64,000 nucleotides of DNA from Azomonas macrocytogenes (GCF_014191985.1 NZ_JACHXI010000007.1:62001-126000), one strand, 5' to 3'. Counted from the stretch's first letter, positions 28,856 through 38,010 are shown. Notes: generated by a model not told the origin, from the letters alone. Program-made: numbers and translations.

Positions 28856-29646
28856 AACAATATCTCGACCTGATGCGCCATGTGCGCGAGTGCGGCACCT
28901 TCAAGAGCGATCGCACTGGTACAGGGACCTATAGCGTGTTCGGTCACCAGATGCGCTTCAATCTGGCCGAAGGCTTTCCGTTGGTCACCACCAAGAAATG
29001 TCACCTGAAATCCATTATTCACGAGTTGCTATGGTTTCTGCGGGGCGAGACCAATATTCGTTACCTCAAGGAAAACGGCGTATCCATCTGGGACGAATGG
29101 GCTGATGAAAGCGGCGAGCTAGGCCCGGTATACGGCTATCAATGGCGCAGCTGGCCGGCACCGAACGGCGAATCCATCGACCAGATCGGCAAGCTGTTGG
29201 ACATGATCGAAAAAAGCCCCGATTCGCGCCGGTTGATCGTTTCCGCCTGGAATCCGGCGCAGGTCGACGCGATGAAACTGCCGCCCTGTCACGCGCTGTT
29301 CCAATTCTATATTGCCGATGGTCGTATCTCCTGCCAACTCTACCAGCGTTCGGCGGATATCTTCCTGGGCGTTCCCTTCAACATCGCCAGCTATGCGCTG
29401 CTGACCATGATGGTGGCGCAGGTGACCGGCTACCGGCCCGGCGAATTCATCTGGACTGGCGGCGACTGTCACCTGTATTCGAATCACTTGGAGCAGGCCG
29501 ACCTGCAGCTTTCACGGGAGCCGTTGCTGTTGCCGCAGATGCGCCTGAACCCTGCCGTGAAGGATTTGTTCGCCTTCCGTTTCGAGGATTTCGAACTGCA
29601 GAACTACCAGTCTCATCCGCATATCAAGGCTCCGGTCGCGGTGTGA
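28852..29646 (+). CDS. thyA: Thymidylate synthase
   Basis: Converts dUMP to dTMP with methylene-tetrahydrofolate. 264 residues, equal to the E. coli enzyme. The catalytic Cys is in [11 protein letters not shown], the phosphate-binding Arg in SDRTGTGT, and the dUMP loop in [18 protein letters not shown]. The ATG overlaps the lgt stop. A terminator hairpin follows at 29667. Confidence 0.98.
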   Translation: MKQYLDLMRHVRECGTFKSDRTGTGTYSVFGHQMRFNLAEGFPLVTTKKCHLKSIIHELLWFLRGETNIRYLKENGVSIWDEWADESGELGPVYGYQWRSWPAPNGESIDQIGKLLDMIEKSPDSRRLIVSAWNPAQVDAMKLPPCHALFQFYIADGRISCQLYQRSADIFLGVPFNIASYALLTMMVAQVTGYRPGEFIWTGGDCHLYSNHLEQADLQLSREPLLLPQMRLNPAVKDLFAFRFEDFELQNYQSHPHIKAPVAV

Positions 29647-29666
29647 TTTTCCGCTAGCGACCAATT

Positions 29667-29689
29667 GCCCTACGGCAGGGCGTGTTTTT
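29667..29689 (+). terminator. Likely terminator of lgt-thyA
   Basis: GCCCT-ACGGC-AGGGC hairpin (29667-29681) followed by GTGTTTTT. The stem is short, but the U-run is good and it lies 20 bases after thyA. Confidence 0.6.
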
Positions 29690-29782
29690 CCGAGCGCGCC
29701 TGAATCGAAAATCCCGACACGACTTGTCACCTTCTCTGTGTAGACTCGGAGCAGGTGACTATTCGAGACAAGGAGCGATGCC

Positions 29783-30556
29783 ATGCGGCGAGTGGTGTTC
29801 AATCGAAAGGGCGGCGTGGGTAAATCCAGTATCGCCTGCAACCTGGCGGCAGTGAGTGCCGCGCAGGGCTACAGCACCCTGCTGGTGGATCTCGATGCCC
29901 AGGCCAACTCCAGCCATTACCTGACCGGGCTGAAAGGCGACGATATCCCCACTGGTATCGCCGATTTCTTCAAGCAGATCCTCGCGTCCGGACCCGTTGC
30001 CAAGAAGGCGCGGCCCACCGTACTGGAAACGCCTTTCGAGCACCTGCACCTGATCACGGCTTGCGCTGAATTGGCCGACCTGCAGCCGAAGCTGGAGGCC
30101 AAGCACAAGATCAACAAGCTGCGCAAACTGCTGGACACGTTGTCCGAGGACTATGACCGGATTTATCTGGATACGCCACCTGCCTTGAATTTCTACACCG
30201 TATCCGCCCTGATCGCGGCAGATCGTTGCTTGATTCCCTTTGATTGCGACAGCTTCTCGCGTCTGGCTCTGTATGGCCTGCTCGATGAGATCGCTGAGTT
30301 GAAGGAAGACCATAACGAAGCACTGGAAGTCGAAGGAATCGTGGTCAATCAATTCCAGCCACGGGCATCGCTGCCGCAAGCAATGATCGACGAACTGATT
30401 GCCGAAGGGTTACCGGTGTTGCCGGTGTATCTGATGAGTTCGGTAAAAATGCGTGAATCGCACCAGAGCTGCATACCGCTGATCCACCTCGATCCACGTC
30501 ACAAGTTGAGCCAGCAGTTCGTCGAACTGCACGATCTGTTGGAGCACAACGGCTGA
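29783..30556 (+). CDS. ParA-family ATPase without a ParB partner
   Basis: 257 residues. The deviant Walker A KGGVGKSS is at residues 9-16, switch I is LVDLDAQANSS, and Walker B-like IYLDTPPALNF. VVNQFQPR is the nucleotide base region. It belongs to the MinD/ParA group that positions cargo on nucleoid or membrane. No parB, chemotaxis or pilus gene is adjacent, and it stands alone between two non-coding regions. AGGAGCG before the ATG supports the start. The cargo cannot be told from the sequence. Confidence 0.88.
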   Translation: MRRVVFNRKGGVGKSSIACNLAAVSAAQGYSTLLVDLDAQANSSHYLTGLKGDDIPTGIADFFKQILASGPVAKKARPTVLETPFEHLHLITACAELADLQPKLEAKHKINKLRKLLDTLSEDYDRIYLDTPPALNFYTVSALIAADRCLIPFDCDSFSRLALYGLLDEIAELKEDHNEALEVEGIVVNQFQPRASLPQAMIDELIAEGLPVLPVYLMSSVKMRESHQSCIPLIHLDPRHKLSQQFVELHDLLEHNG

Positions 30557-31662
30557 GGGTTGCGTAAGCGGTGAGCTGAAGATCGAATCGGCCTGAGGTC
30601 TCGAAGCCGAACAGGAAAGGTCTTTTGTCCAGTCTCCGGTGATGTTCAAACAAACTATCGATACAGAATTTCCTGCTAAACATAATCGATTGGACAACTA
30701 TTGATTGCGATTGGTAGTTGCCCGGTCGATATCGGATCTATAAATAGATCGAATTATTATCTGGCCGATTAGCTGAAATATTTTCCTGCTATAGGGTTCG
30801 TTAGAGCAAGTATCTAATTAACCAGGTAGTTGTTCGATCTATATGAAATACAGAGGTTGGCAGGATTATTATTTGACCGGTTAGTTAGGATATTAATACC
30901 GGGCTTCTTGTTTTCAAAGATGGCCTTACTCTCAAATGTCTGAAACACGATATTGAGGCGTCATGATTCAGTCTTGAACTTCCAATCAGTATCGGCTCTA
31001 CGAAGCGTATTTTCGCATGGTCAGGCGTGATGCCATCGCTTAAAGCAGGATCCATGTCTGGTTTATGACTGAATATTGTCGATATAAACCTGGCGCTCTA
31101 CGTGATCGAGCCATCTCGGTTGCAATAAATTAATGTTTATTTCTGCCTGGCAAATTCTGAAATGTCTGCTTTGCTCTGTATGGAAATGCCTGAAAGCCTT
31201 GTTGTAGCCAGGGTTGGTTTTCCGAATATGAAGATCGGAATGACCTATGGATTTCCTGGGAATCCGTTTGTTTTCTTTTCACCGTTCGTCGGATTTTGTA
31301 GGCTGTTTTGACGGTATTTTGACGTTAAAATATTGGCTATGAAAGGATTTAAATCAACAGCCTAATGAAATGTCAAGGAGCCATCATGGCGAGTCGACAT
31401 CTTGGCAGTAGTCATCGTTCATGGAAGATTTGACGAAATACTGACGCCATAATAATTCACTATTTTAGCTACAGCATTTATAAAGCGCCCTCATGCAACG
31501 ATTTATCCCGAACAACAAGTCCTCTAGTTCGGAATAGACCGTGCTGTTATCTGGTTGCTTGATTTGCTGCGGCTTCATGGACGACGTATTAAAGCAAATC
31601 GATGCTCCCGACTTTTTAAAAGGCAAATCGCCCTTTGTTGTATTAAGTTCTGGAGAAATCGA
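30557..31662. other. 1.1-kb AT-rich non-coding region upstream of the GH5 gene
   Basis: No frame of convincing coding quality in either direction. The stretch is much richer in A+T than its neighbours. It contains a palindrome GATCTA-TAAA-TAGATC (30735-30750). A 20-base imperfect direct repeat occurs at 30753-30772 and 30865-30884 (17 of 20 identical). TTTTGACG occurs at 31306-31313 and 31317-31324, exactly one helical turn apart, and TTTGACG again at 31429-31435. Such a long AT-rich leader suggests a complex regulatory region, possibly silenced by MvaT-type proteins, or the remains of lost DNA. Confidence 0.6.
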
Positions 31663-33687
31663 ATGTACATTCATGCCTTTGCGGGTGTTCGTAAACTATT
31701 TTTCATTTCTGTAATACTTATAGTAGTTTTGAGTGGTTACTCTATCGATGTCCGAGCTGCTACGGCCTACATCAATGGCGTCACCGATTCGGATTGGTTG
31801 AAAGGGATTGGGAGGCAGTCGGCGAGTTTCCTGATTTCATCAACGGCTTCGACCCAGGCGGCATTCGTACCGGGAGTTTCGGTTAAATTTACTGATGACC
31901 AAGTACGCAGGATCACTCAGGTTGTCGTTGTCGGAAACAACTTGGGGGTTTATGTCGACGGTGCCTTGCTCGACAGCAACACGGTGGGCCATCCGCATGC
32001 CGTCAATACCACTACCAGTCCAGCCTCTGTCCCTACGCCGACACCAGTACCAGAACCAACTCCTGCTCCCACCCCCACAGTTACGGCAAATATCAATGAT
32101 TTCACCAGTTCCGACTGGCTGAACGGTGTGTGGAGAAGCTCTGCAGGTTTCTCGATTCCATCGAGTACCGCGAACCAGGCGGCATTCACCCCGGGTGCTT
32201 CGGTCAAATTCGCCGATGGTCAGGTGCGCAATATCACCATGGTCTTCCTGGTCGGAAACAGCATGAGTGTCTATGTCGACGGCGGTCTGCTCGACGGCAA
32301 CACGGTGGGTTATCCCCGTTCCGTAAGCATTGGATCCAGCGATACAGTGCCAACGCCAACGCCAACGCCAACGCCAACGCCAACGCCAACGCCCACCCCA
32401 ACCCCTGAGCCCTCAATCGGGATTACGGCAAGTATCAATGATTTCACCAGTTCCGACTGGTTGAAGGGCGTGTGGAGAAACTCTGCAGGTTTCTCGATTC
32501 CATCGAGTACCGCGAACCAGGCAGCATTCATCCCGGGTGCTTCGGTCCGGTTTGCCGACGGCCAGGTGCGTCAGGTCACCATGGTCTTCGTGGTCGGAAA
32601 CAGCATGAGCGTCTATGTCGACGGCGGTCTGCTCGACGGCAACACGGTGGGGTATCCCAATTCCGTAAGTATTGGTGGATCTTCCGGCTCAAATCCTATC
32701 CCGCCGACGCCTGTCGACAATTCGATCAATATGGTGGGGATCAACCTGTCCGGTGCTGGTTTCAGCGGTTCGGTGTATCCAGGTGTGTACGGTGTCCACT
32801 ACATCTACCCGGAAGAGTCGTACTTCAAGAAATATGCGGACATGGGGATGAAACTGGTTCGCCTGTTTTTCCTGTGGGAGCGTATCCAGCCGACACTCAA
32901 TACCGAACTGCAAAGTGCCGAGCTGACGCGCCTCATGCAGAGTCTGGATTATGCGCAGAAGTATGGGGTGAAGGTGATCCTGGACGTACATAACTACTAC
33001 CGTTACTACGATAAGCAGATCGCTTCCAGTGACGTACCGATCAGCGCCTTCGCCAATCTCTGGCAGCGTATTGCCCAAAAGGTGGTCAACCATCCGGCTG
33101 TCTATGGCTATGGTCTGATGAACGAGCCGCACGATACCAATGGCTATTGGCCGCAGGCTGCCCTGGCTGCTGCGAAAGCGGTGCGTACGGTGGACACGAA
33201 TCGCTGGATTTTCGTCGCCGGCGATCGCTGGTCAAGCGCCTACCATTGGCCTGATTTCAACAGCCAACTGATTGCAGATCCCTGGATGCGCGATCCCAAC
33301 AACAAGCTGGTGTACGAAGCGCACATGTACATCGACAAGGATTTTTCCGGTAACTACTTCGATCGCTCCGAAACATTCGCCCCGATGCTTGGCGTGAACC
33401 TTGTCAAACCCTTTGTGGAGTGGCTGAAGCAGAACAAGCTGCGTGGCTTCCTGGGTGAGCACGGCGTACCGGATTACTCAACGTCGGCAATGGTGTCCAT
33501 GGATAATCTGCTGAAGTATCTCGGCGAGAATTGCATCCCGATGACCTATTGGGCTGCCGGTCCATGGTGGGTCAATTACCCACTGTCGCTGGATGTGGAA
33601 AGCAGTGCTGCTCGCCCGCAGTTGCCGATCCTGCAGAAGTATGCCGGTAATGCTTCCTGCTCGACTATTGGGCCGATCATTCAGTGA
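31663..33687 (+). CDS. Secreted GH5-family glycoside hydrolase with three N-terminal repeat modules
   Basis: 674 residues. The signal peptide ends near residue 33 (VILIVVLSGYSIDVRAA). Three copies of a module of about 75 residues follow, at about 36-114, 143-221 and 257-335. Each has SDWLxG near its start and VYVDGxLLDxNTVGxP near its end, and they are joined by Pro-Thr linkers. The rest is a GH5-type TIM barrel: LVRLFFLWERIQP, DVHNYYRYY, acid/base Glu488 in YGLMNEPHD and nucleophile Glu599 in FLGEHGVPD. It probably cleaves a beta-glucan or a self-made matrix polysaccharide outside the cell, with the modules binding glycan or cell surface; this last point is inference. ATG 31663 has TGGAGAA upstream. 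Confidence 0.9.
   Translation: MYIHAFAGVRKLFFISVILIVVLSGYSIDVRAATAYINGVTDSDWLKGIGRQSASFLISSTASTQAAFVPGVSVKFTDDQVRRITQVVVVGNNLGVYVDGALLDSNTVGHPHAVNTTTSPASVPTPTPVPEPTPAPTPTVTANINDFTSSDWLNGVWRSSAGFSIPSSTANQAAFTPGASVKFADGQVRNITMVFLVGNSMSVYVDGGLLDGNTVGYPRSVSIGSSDTVPTPTPTPTPTPTPTPTPTPEPSIGITASINDFTSSDWLKGVWRNSAGFSIPSSTANQAAFIPGASVRFADGQVRQVTMVFVVGNSMSVYVDGGLLDGNTVGYPNSVSIGGSSGSNPIPPTPVDNSINMVGINLSGAGFSGSVYPGVYGVHYIYPEESYFKKYADMGMKLVRLFFLWERIQPTLNTELQSAELTRLMQSLDYAQKYGVKVILDVHNYYRYYDKQIASSDVPISAFANLWQRIAQKVVNHPAVYGYGLMNEPHDTNGYWPQAALAAAKAVRTVDTNRWIFVAGDRWSSAYHWPDFNSQLIADPWMRDPNNKLVYEAHMYIDKDFSGNYFDRSETFAPMLGVNLVKPFVEWLKQNKLRGFLGEHGVPDYSTSAMVSMDNLLKYLGENCIPMTYWAAGPWWVNYPLSLDVESSAARPQLPILQKYAGNASCSTIGPIIQ
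32349..32390 (+). repeat. Hexanucleotide repeat (GCCAAC)x7 in the GH5 linker
   Basis: Seven perfect tandem copies of a 6-base unit coding alternating Pro and Thr between modules 2 and 3. Because the unit is two codons, gain or loss of copies by slippage would change linker length without breaking the frame. Confidence 0.95.
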
Positions 33688-33705
33688 TCGCGTCGCAAAG
33701 CGAAA

Positions 33706-33730
33706 ACGGGCTCCTGGAGCCCGTTTTTTT
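33706..33730 (+). terminator. Rho-independent terminator of the GH5 gene
   Basis: The stem ACGGGCTCC/GGAGCCCGT is followed directly by a run of seven T, 19 bases after the stop codon. It lies between convergent genes and the A-run on the other side means it could act on both. Confidence 0.92.
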
Positions 33731-33754
33731 ATGATTTGAGCTGGATGGATGGAC

Positions 33755-35131
33755 TCATTCTTTTGCCGGCTTTAGCAAATACGCTGCCAGTGATTCCAGT
33801 TCCTGCTGGCGCTCGCTCTGTTCCAGCTTGGGCCTGGGGTTGAGCGAGGACCATTCAGGGTGGGCGCGGGCATGGTTCAACGGAGCGGGCAGCTTGCCCT
33901 GTTGCCAGCTCTTGTCCGTCGGGGCATCGAACTTGATGGTCTGCTGGGCCGCGTGGCCGCGGGCAGTGAGGGCGGCGAGTAGCTGGCGTTGACGCAGGGC
34001 GAGCAGGCGTAGTACGGCTTCATCGACAGTCAGCTCGCGTTTGCCCTTGAATTTACCGAGCAGGCGATTGCCGTAGTGGCGTGCGGTCTGCGCGCCGCCA
34101 CCGGCCAGGGCACCGATCAGCGTGGCGGCCCCCAGGGTCAGGCCACCGACGAACAGATCGACTCCGGCACCTGCGGCGGCGCCGGCCGCCATGCCGCTGC
34201 CAACGCGTACGCCCAATTGTTTCAGGGTTTCCGGATTGAACAGGTCGTTACCCCAGCGACCATTCAGCAAGGGCAGGTCGTCAGTGGTCGCGTCGCCCGG
34301 GCGGAAGGCGTAGAGGCGCAACAAGGCTTCAACGCAGCGCTGTTCACGGCTACGCACTGCATCGTGCAGGTCGCGGATAGCCGTGCGTTCGACTTCCTGC
34401 TCGGCCACTACGCTGCGTCGGCAGGCAGCCACGTCGATCAGTAGCTCGGCAATTAGCCGGGCACCAGCCTGCAGACGGCCAGCGTTCTGGGCTTCCTGGT
34501 CGAAAATCAGCCGCTCCAGAATGGGGCGATCCTTTTCCTTCAATAGCGCCAGGCTTTCGTACAAGCGGCGTTCTCCATCCTGCGGCGGTGCCACGCTGTC
34601 AAAACGCACCATGGCATGCAGGCCAAGGCGCGACATGGCTTCACGCCATTCATTCTCGCGTGTGCCGTTGGCACTGGCGACGAAATTGAGCACCGGCAGC
34701 AGTGGCTTGCCGCACATGGCCAGGATTTCCAGCTCGTCCCGATATTTGGCCAGCACCGGTTCACGGGCGTCGATGATGTATAGACCGGCATCGGAGGCGA
34801 GCAGTTGGCGTAACACCTTGGCTTCCTGCTCGAAGCGGTGTCGAGCCTCGCTGCTTTTCAGGAAGAGCTCGATCCGTGCCGGGCCGTCCAGGCGTTCGCC
34901 TGGCTGTTCCTGGCGCTCGAGATAGTCCAGCAGGGAAATGGCATCTTCCAGACCAGGTGTGTCGTAGAGTTCGAGCAGCGCCTCGCCGTCGACCGAAAGC
35001 CGTGCGCCTTCGATATGACGGGTCGTGCTCGGCCGGTGCGAGACTTCGCCGAAACCGGCGTCGCGGGTCAGGGTGCGCAATAATGAGGTCTTGCCTACGT
35101 TGGTATGGCCGACCACGGCAAGTTTAATCAT
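33755..35131 (-). CDS. GTPase with DUF3482 domain
   Basis: 458 residues. An Era-like GTPase occupies the first 200 or so: G1 GHTNVGKTS, G2 region STTRH, G3 DTPG. G4 is seen only as NFVAS rather than NKxD, so guanine specificity is uncertain. The C-terminal half is the DUF3482 region, containing a Gly/Ala-rich hydrophobic segment (SGMAAGAAAGAGVDLFVGGLTLGAATLIGALAG) that resembles a membrane-inserting hairpin. Its start overlaps the end of the DUF2868 gene by 8 bases. The two families are regularly found together, suggesting a membrane GTPase pair of unknown role. Confidence 0.88.
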   Translation of the reverse strand: MIKLAVVGHTNVGKTSLLRTLTRDAGFGEVSHRPSTTRHIEGARLSVDGEALLELYDTPGLEDAISLLDYLERQEQPGERLDGPARIELFLKSSEARHRFEQEAKVLRQLLASDAGLYIIDAREPVLAKYRDELEILAMCGKPLLPVLNFVASANGTRENEWREAMSRLGLHAMVRFDSVAPPQDGERRLYESLALLKEKDRPILERLIFDQEAQNAGRLQAGARLIAELLIDVAACRRSVVAEQEVERTAIRDLHDAVRSREQRCVEALLRLYAFRPGDATTDDLPLLNGRWGNDLFNPETLKQLGVRVGSGMAAGAAAGAGVDLFVGGLTLGAATLIGALAGGGAQTARHYGNRLLGKFKGKRELTVDEAVLRLLALRQRQLLAALTARGHAAQQTIKFDAPTDKSWQQGKLPAPLNHARAHPEWSSLNPRPKLEQSERQQELESLAAYLLKPAKE

Positions 35132-36515
35132 GTCCGCTCTCCAGCCAGGTCGACAGGTTGCTGTCGGTATGCACGATACCCATGCGATTCAACGCTTCGC
35201 GCCAGTCGCTCAGGCGATCACCGTCCAGTTGTTCGCCAGGTGGCGCTGGTAGCAGCCAGACGCGAGTCTCGACGGCACAGCGCGATAGTTCGCCGATCAG
35301 TGCCAGAGTGCCGCGATCTGCCGAGCGGCGCGGATCGCAGGCGATGGCCAGGCGGGCGGGTGGATTGCGGGTGAGTTGCTCGAGCAGTTCCCGGCGCTGC
35401 TGGCGATCATCGAGAATGCCGGCATCGCCTACCCCCGTGGGAAGTTGTGGTGGCCAGGGATAGGTACTGTCCAGTTCGATGGCGACCAGTAGCGCGCCGG
35501 TACCGGCACTGGAGCGCACAGCGTATTCCTGCGTTGGCAGGCTGGCCGGTGCCGGATCACTGATGCCGAGGCGTTCAGCCGGTTGCAGGCGGTTGCGCAG
35601 CAGCCGGAAGGCCGGGCGTTGCAGATCCAGGCGCAGCGCTGTGCGGCCACGTCGCCAGCGCCAGTAGCAGAGACCAGCGAGCACCAGGCGCGGCAGCAGG
35701 CCGTAGGCCAGCAGCACACCGACCATCCAACTGGCCCACGCCTGGCGGGCGCTTTCCAGGTCGGCATGGACGGCGCCACTGGCGCGAATCTGCTCGATTG
35801 TCGGCAGATCGAAGCCGAGCAGTCCGGGCAGCAGACCGAGCATATGAGTCAGGCCGATGAACGTATTGTCGTTGAGGATGGTGGTTTCCCAGACGAAACC
35901 ATAGCGATGGGTGGCCAGCATCGCCAGCATGGTCACCAGGGTACTGGTCATGGCGACGGACCACAGGCCGTGGACGGCAGAACCCAGCAGCCAGCGGGTC
36001 AGGCGGTTTTCCTGCAGCACGACGAGCAGGGCCGGGACCAGTTGCACGGCATGGGCGTCGCGGGCGAATTTTTCGCTCAGCCACAACCACAGGCGACCGA
36101 GGGCGCCGCCGCTATCCCGGCTGAAGCGGGAACTGCCGAACCAGGTGAGCAACGTCAGCAAATTCAGGCCGAGCAGGCTGCCCAGCGCCCAGAATACGTT
36201 GACCGGTCGCTGGCTATCGCCCAGGGCCGTCGCGGCCAGGCCGGCACCGCTGAAGACCGCCAGCACGATCAGCAGGATGCCGGCCAGCCTGGCACCCTGG
36301 TGCCAGTGGCGCAGGGCTTCGAGCAAGCCGTCGCGGCGGGCCAGCCAGAGTGCGCGGTGTTCGATGAGGGTGGAAAAGTCGCCGCCTGTGGCGCGAGCCT
36401 GGCGATTGGCTTCGTCATCTTCCAGCGGTCCGGCATGTTCTTCGCGCAGACGGACCGCTTCGGTCAGCCAGAGGCGGTCGAAAGCGTTCAGTGAGGGGGG
36501 AGGTGTCGCGATCAC
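35124..36515 (-). CDS. DUF2868 membrane protein
   Basis: 463 residues. The N terminus is soluble (LTEAVRLREEHAGPLEDDEAN). At least four membrane segments follow: LAGILLIVLAVFSGAGLAATAL, VFWALGSLLGLNLLTLLTWF, LLGSAVHGLWSVAMTSTLVTMLAML and WMVGVLLAYGLLPRLVLAGLCYW. The C-terminal domain of about 150 residues is cytosolic and includes a possible nucleotide-binding-like fold (LLVAIELDSTYPW). The start is GTG at 36515; GAGAA lies upstream. It is translationally coupled to the DUF3482 GTPase that follows. The function is unknown. Confidence 0.86.
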   Translation of the reverse strand: MIATPPPSLNAFDRLWLTEAVRLREEHAGPLEDDEANRQARATGGDFSTLIEHRALWLARRDGLLEALRHWHQGARLAGILLIVLAVFSGAGLAATALGDSQRPVNVFWALGSLLGLNLLTLLTWFGSSRFSRDSGGALGRLWLWLSEKFARDAHAVQLVPALLVVLQENRLTRWLLGSAVHGLWSVAMTSTLVTMLAMLATHRYGFVWETTILNDNTFIGLTHMLGLLPGLLGFDLPTIEQIRASGAVHADLESARQAWASWMVGVLLAYGLLPRLVLAGLCYWRWRRGRTALRLDLQRPAFRLLRNRLQPAERLGISDPAPASLPTQEYAVRSSAGTGALLVAIELDSTYPWPPQLPTGVGDAGILDDRQQRRELLEQLTRNPPARLAIACDPRRSADRGTLALIGELSRCAVETRVWLLPAPPGEQLDGDRLSDWREALNRMGIVHTDSNLSTWLESGHD

Positions 36516-36621
36516 AAGAATTCTCGATGTCGATTACTGCCATGAGGATAACCGTTGCAGCAGGTCGATTCGAGTTTCCGGGTGCGACAAGCGCACCCGG
36601 TGGCACATTTGATGGAAAGAT

Positions 36622-37794
36622 CTAATGCTGCTCGCTTATTGTCTCACGCAGACGCACGGCGATGTCCGGCTGATCGATGAAGAGACCATCGATACCGGCA
36701 TCGAGGAAGGCCCGGATTTCTGTATCGATGTCACCGCGCTCGTCGAGTTTTTCGCTGCTGCGCAGGTTGGTCGGCAGGAAGTTGTTTTCTGCACGGAAGG
36801 TAAAGGGATGCACGGTCAGGCCGGCCGCGTGGGCGTTGGGGACGAAATCCGTGGGGCTGCCCAGATTGCCGCTGGCATCGCGGGGAATGACGTAGCTTTT
36901 TTCCGGGCCGACGCCCTCGGCATAGCGGGCGATATTCTGCAATCCTTCGGCGGTGGCCATCTTGGCGTAGGTGAGATCGGTACCTTTTACCTGCTGATCG
37001 TAGGGCTGGCCGGCGTCGAACAGCTGCACCAGGCGCAACGGCGTGAGGTTGTTCAAGGTCTTGAGGTTTTCCACCTCGAACGACTGGATATAGATCGGCG
37101 CCTTGGCAGTGACATAGCCGTTACGCTTGAGCGTATCCACCAGCGGCCGCTCCATGGCCAGGCCAAGCTGCTGGAAGTGAGTGGGATGCTTGGTTTCGAT
37201 ATAGATGCCGATGCGCCGGCCTTCGCTCAATTGCATGGCCTTCACCAGATCGATGATTTCCTGGAAGGTCGGCACTTCGAAGGCGCCATCCAGGCGGACA
37301 TTGCCGGGCCGGATGTTAGGAATCCGTTCGATGGCGCGCAACTGCTTGATTTCTTCCAGGGTGAAATCCTCGCTGAACCAGCCCTCCAGGGGCTTGCCGT
37401 CGATTTCCTTGGTGCGTTTGCGATCGGCGAATTCCGGATGTTGCTTCACGTCGGTAGTCAGGCCCAGTTCGTTGTCGTGGCGGGCGACCAGCTTGCCGTC
37501 ACGCGTCATCACCAGATCCGGTTCGACGTAATCCGCGCCCTGCAGAATGGCCAGGGCATAGGATGCCAGTGTGTGCTCGGGGACATAACCACTGGCACCG
37601 CGATGACCGACGACCAGCGGTGCGGCCTGGTCGGGAACTTTGCCTTTGTGGCGGCCTGGCGTTTTCTGCCCGGCCCAGTCGATGGCCGATTGCACGGATG
37701 TGTCGCTGGCGCTGGTTTCGCCCTGGGCGGCGAACGGCATGATCAGGCTGCAGGCCAACAGGCCATGGCGCAAGACATGAATGGAGGTGGACAT
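36622..37794 (-). CDS. glpQ: Periplasmic glycerophosphodiester phosphodiesterase
   Basis: About 390 residues with a signal peptide (LRHGLLACSLIMPFAAQG). It hydrolyses glycerophosphodiesters to glycerol-3-phosphate and alcohol in the periplasm. GDPD motifs are complete: VVGHRGASGYVPEHT, ADYVEPDLVMTRDGKLVARHDNELG and YIETKHP. AGGAG is eight bases before ATG 37794; a second ATG two codons upstream is too close to it. Its product could feed the glpD/glpK genes 10 kb away. Confidence 0.95.
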   Translation of the reverse strand: MSTSIHVLRHGLLACSLIMPFAAQGETSASDTSVQSAIDWAGQKTPGRHKGKVPDQAAPLVVGHRGASGYVPEHTLASYALAILQGADYVEPDLVMTRDGKLVARHDNELGLTTDVKQHPEFADRKRTKEIDGKPLEGWFSEDFTLEEIKQLRAIERIPNIRPGNVRLDGAFEVPTFQEIIDLVKAMQLSEGRRIGIYIETKHPTHFQQLGLAMERPLVDTLKRNGYVTAKAPIYIQSFEVENLKTLNNLTPLRLVQLFDAGQPYDQQVKGTDLTYAKMATAEGLQNIARYAEGVGPEKSYVIPRDASGNLGSPTDFVPNAHAAGLTVHPFTFRAENNFLPTNLRSSEKLDERGDIDTEIRAFLDAGIDGLFIDQPDIAVRLRETISEQH

Positions 37795-37933
37795 CGACAT
37801 GACTCCTGCTGAGGTGGAATAGCATGAGCCTGCCGGGTTTCGATGACGGTTCGGTGGCGACTTGGTGTGTGGAACATGATGATTCGATGACGACAGCTGA
37901 TGTTCTGGCGCTTGTTTTGATGCAGTTATTAAT

Positions 37934-37949
37934 TGCGAATAAGTCTCAT
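37934..37949 (+). promoter_or_regulatory. Candidate Fur box before the ECF sigma gene
   Basis: TGCGAATAAGTCTCAT matches 10 of 14 defined positions of the 7-1-7 Fur inverted repeat (TGATAAT-N-ATTATCA) and resembles the GAGAAT-type boxes before fecI-like genes. It lies 61 bases before the sigma start, which fits iron repression. Confidence 0.5.
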
Positions 37950-38010
37950 CTTTGTTATGTTCGAGGGCATCCGATTTCCTGGCTCTGGGTGCCTCTTGTC
38001 CTCCTGGAAT

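Noticed and set aside
31465-31674. 69-codon minus-strand frame before the GH5 gene
   Set aside because: No ribosome site or recognisable domain; it overlaps the GH5 leader.
32081-32680. Repeat units that could suggest a CRISPR-like array
   Set aside because: They are coding module duplications in frame within the GH5 gene, with no spacers.
37801-37930. Possible Pho box before glpQ
   Set aside because: CTGTCGT-CATC-GAATCAT on the minus strand has only one arm close to consensus.
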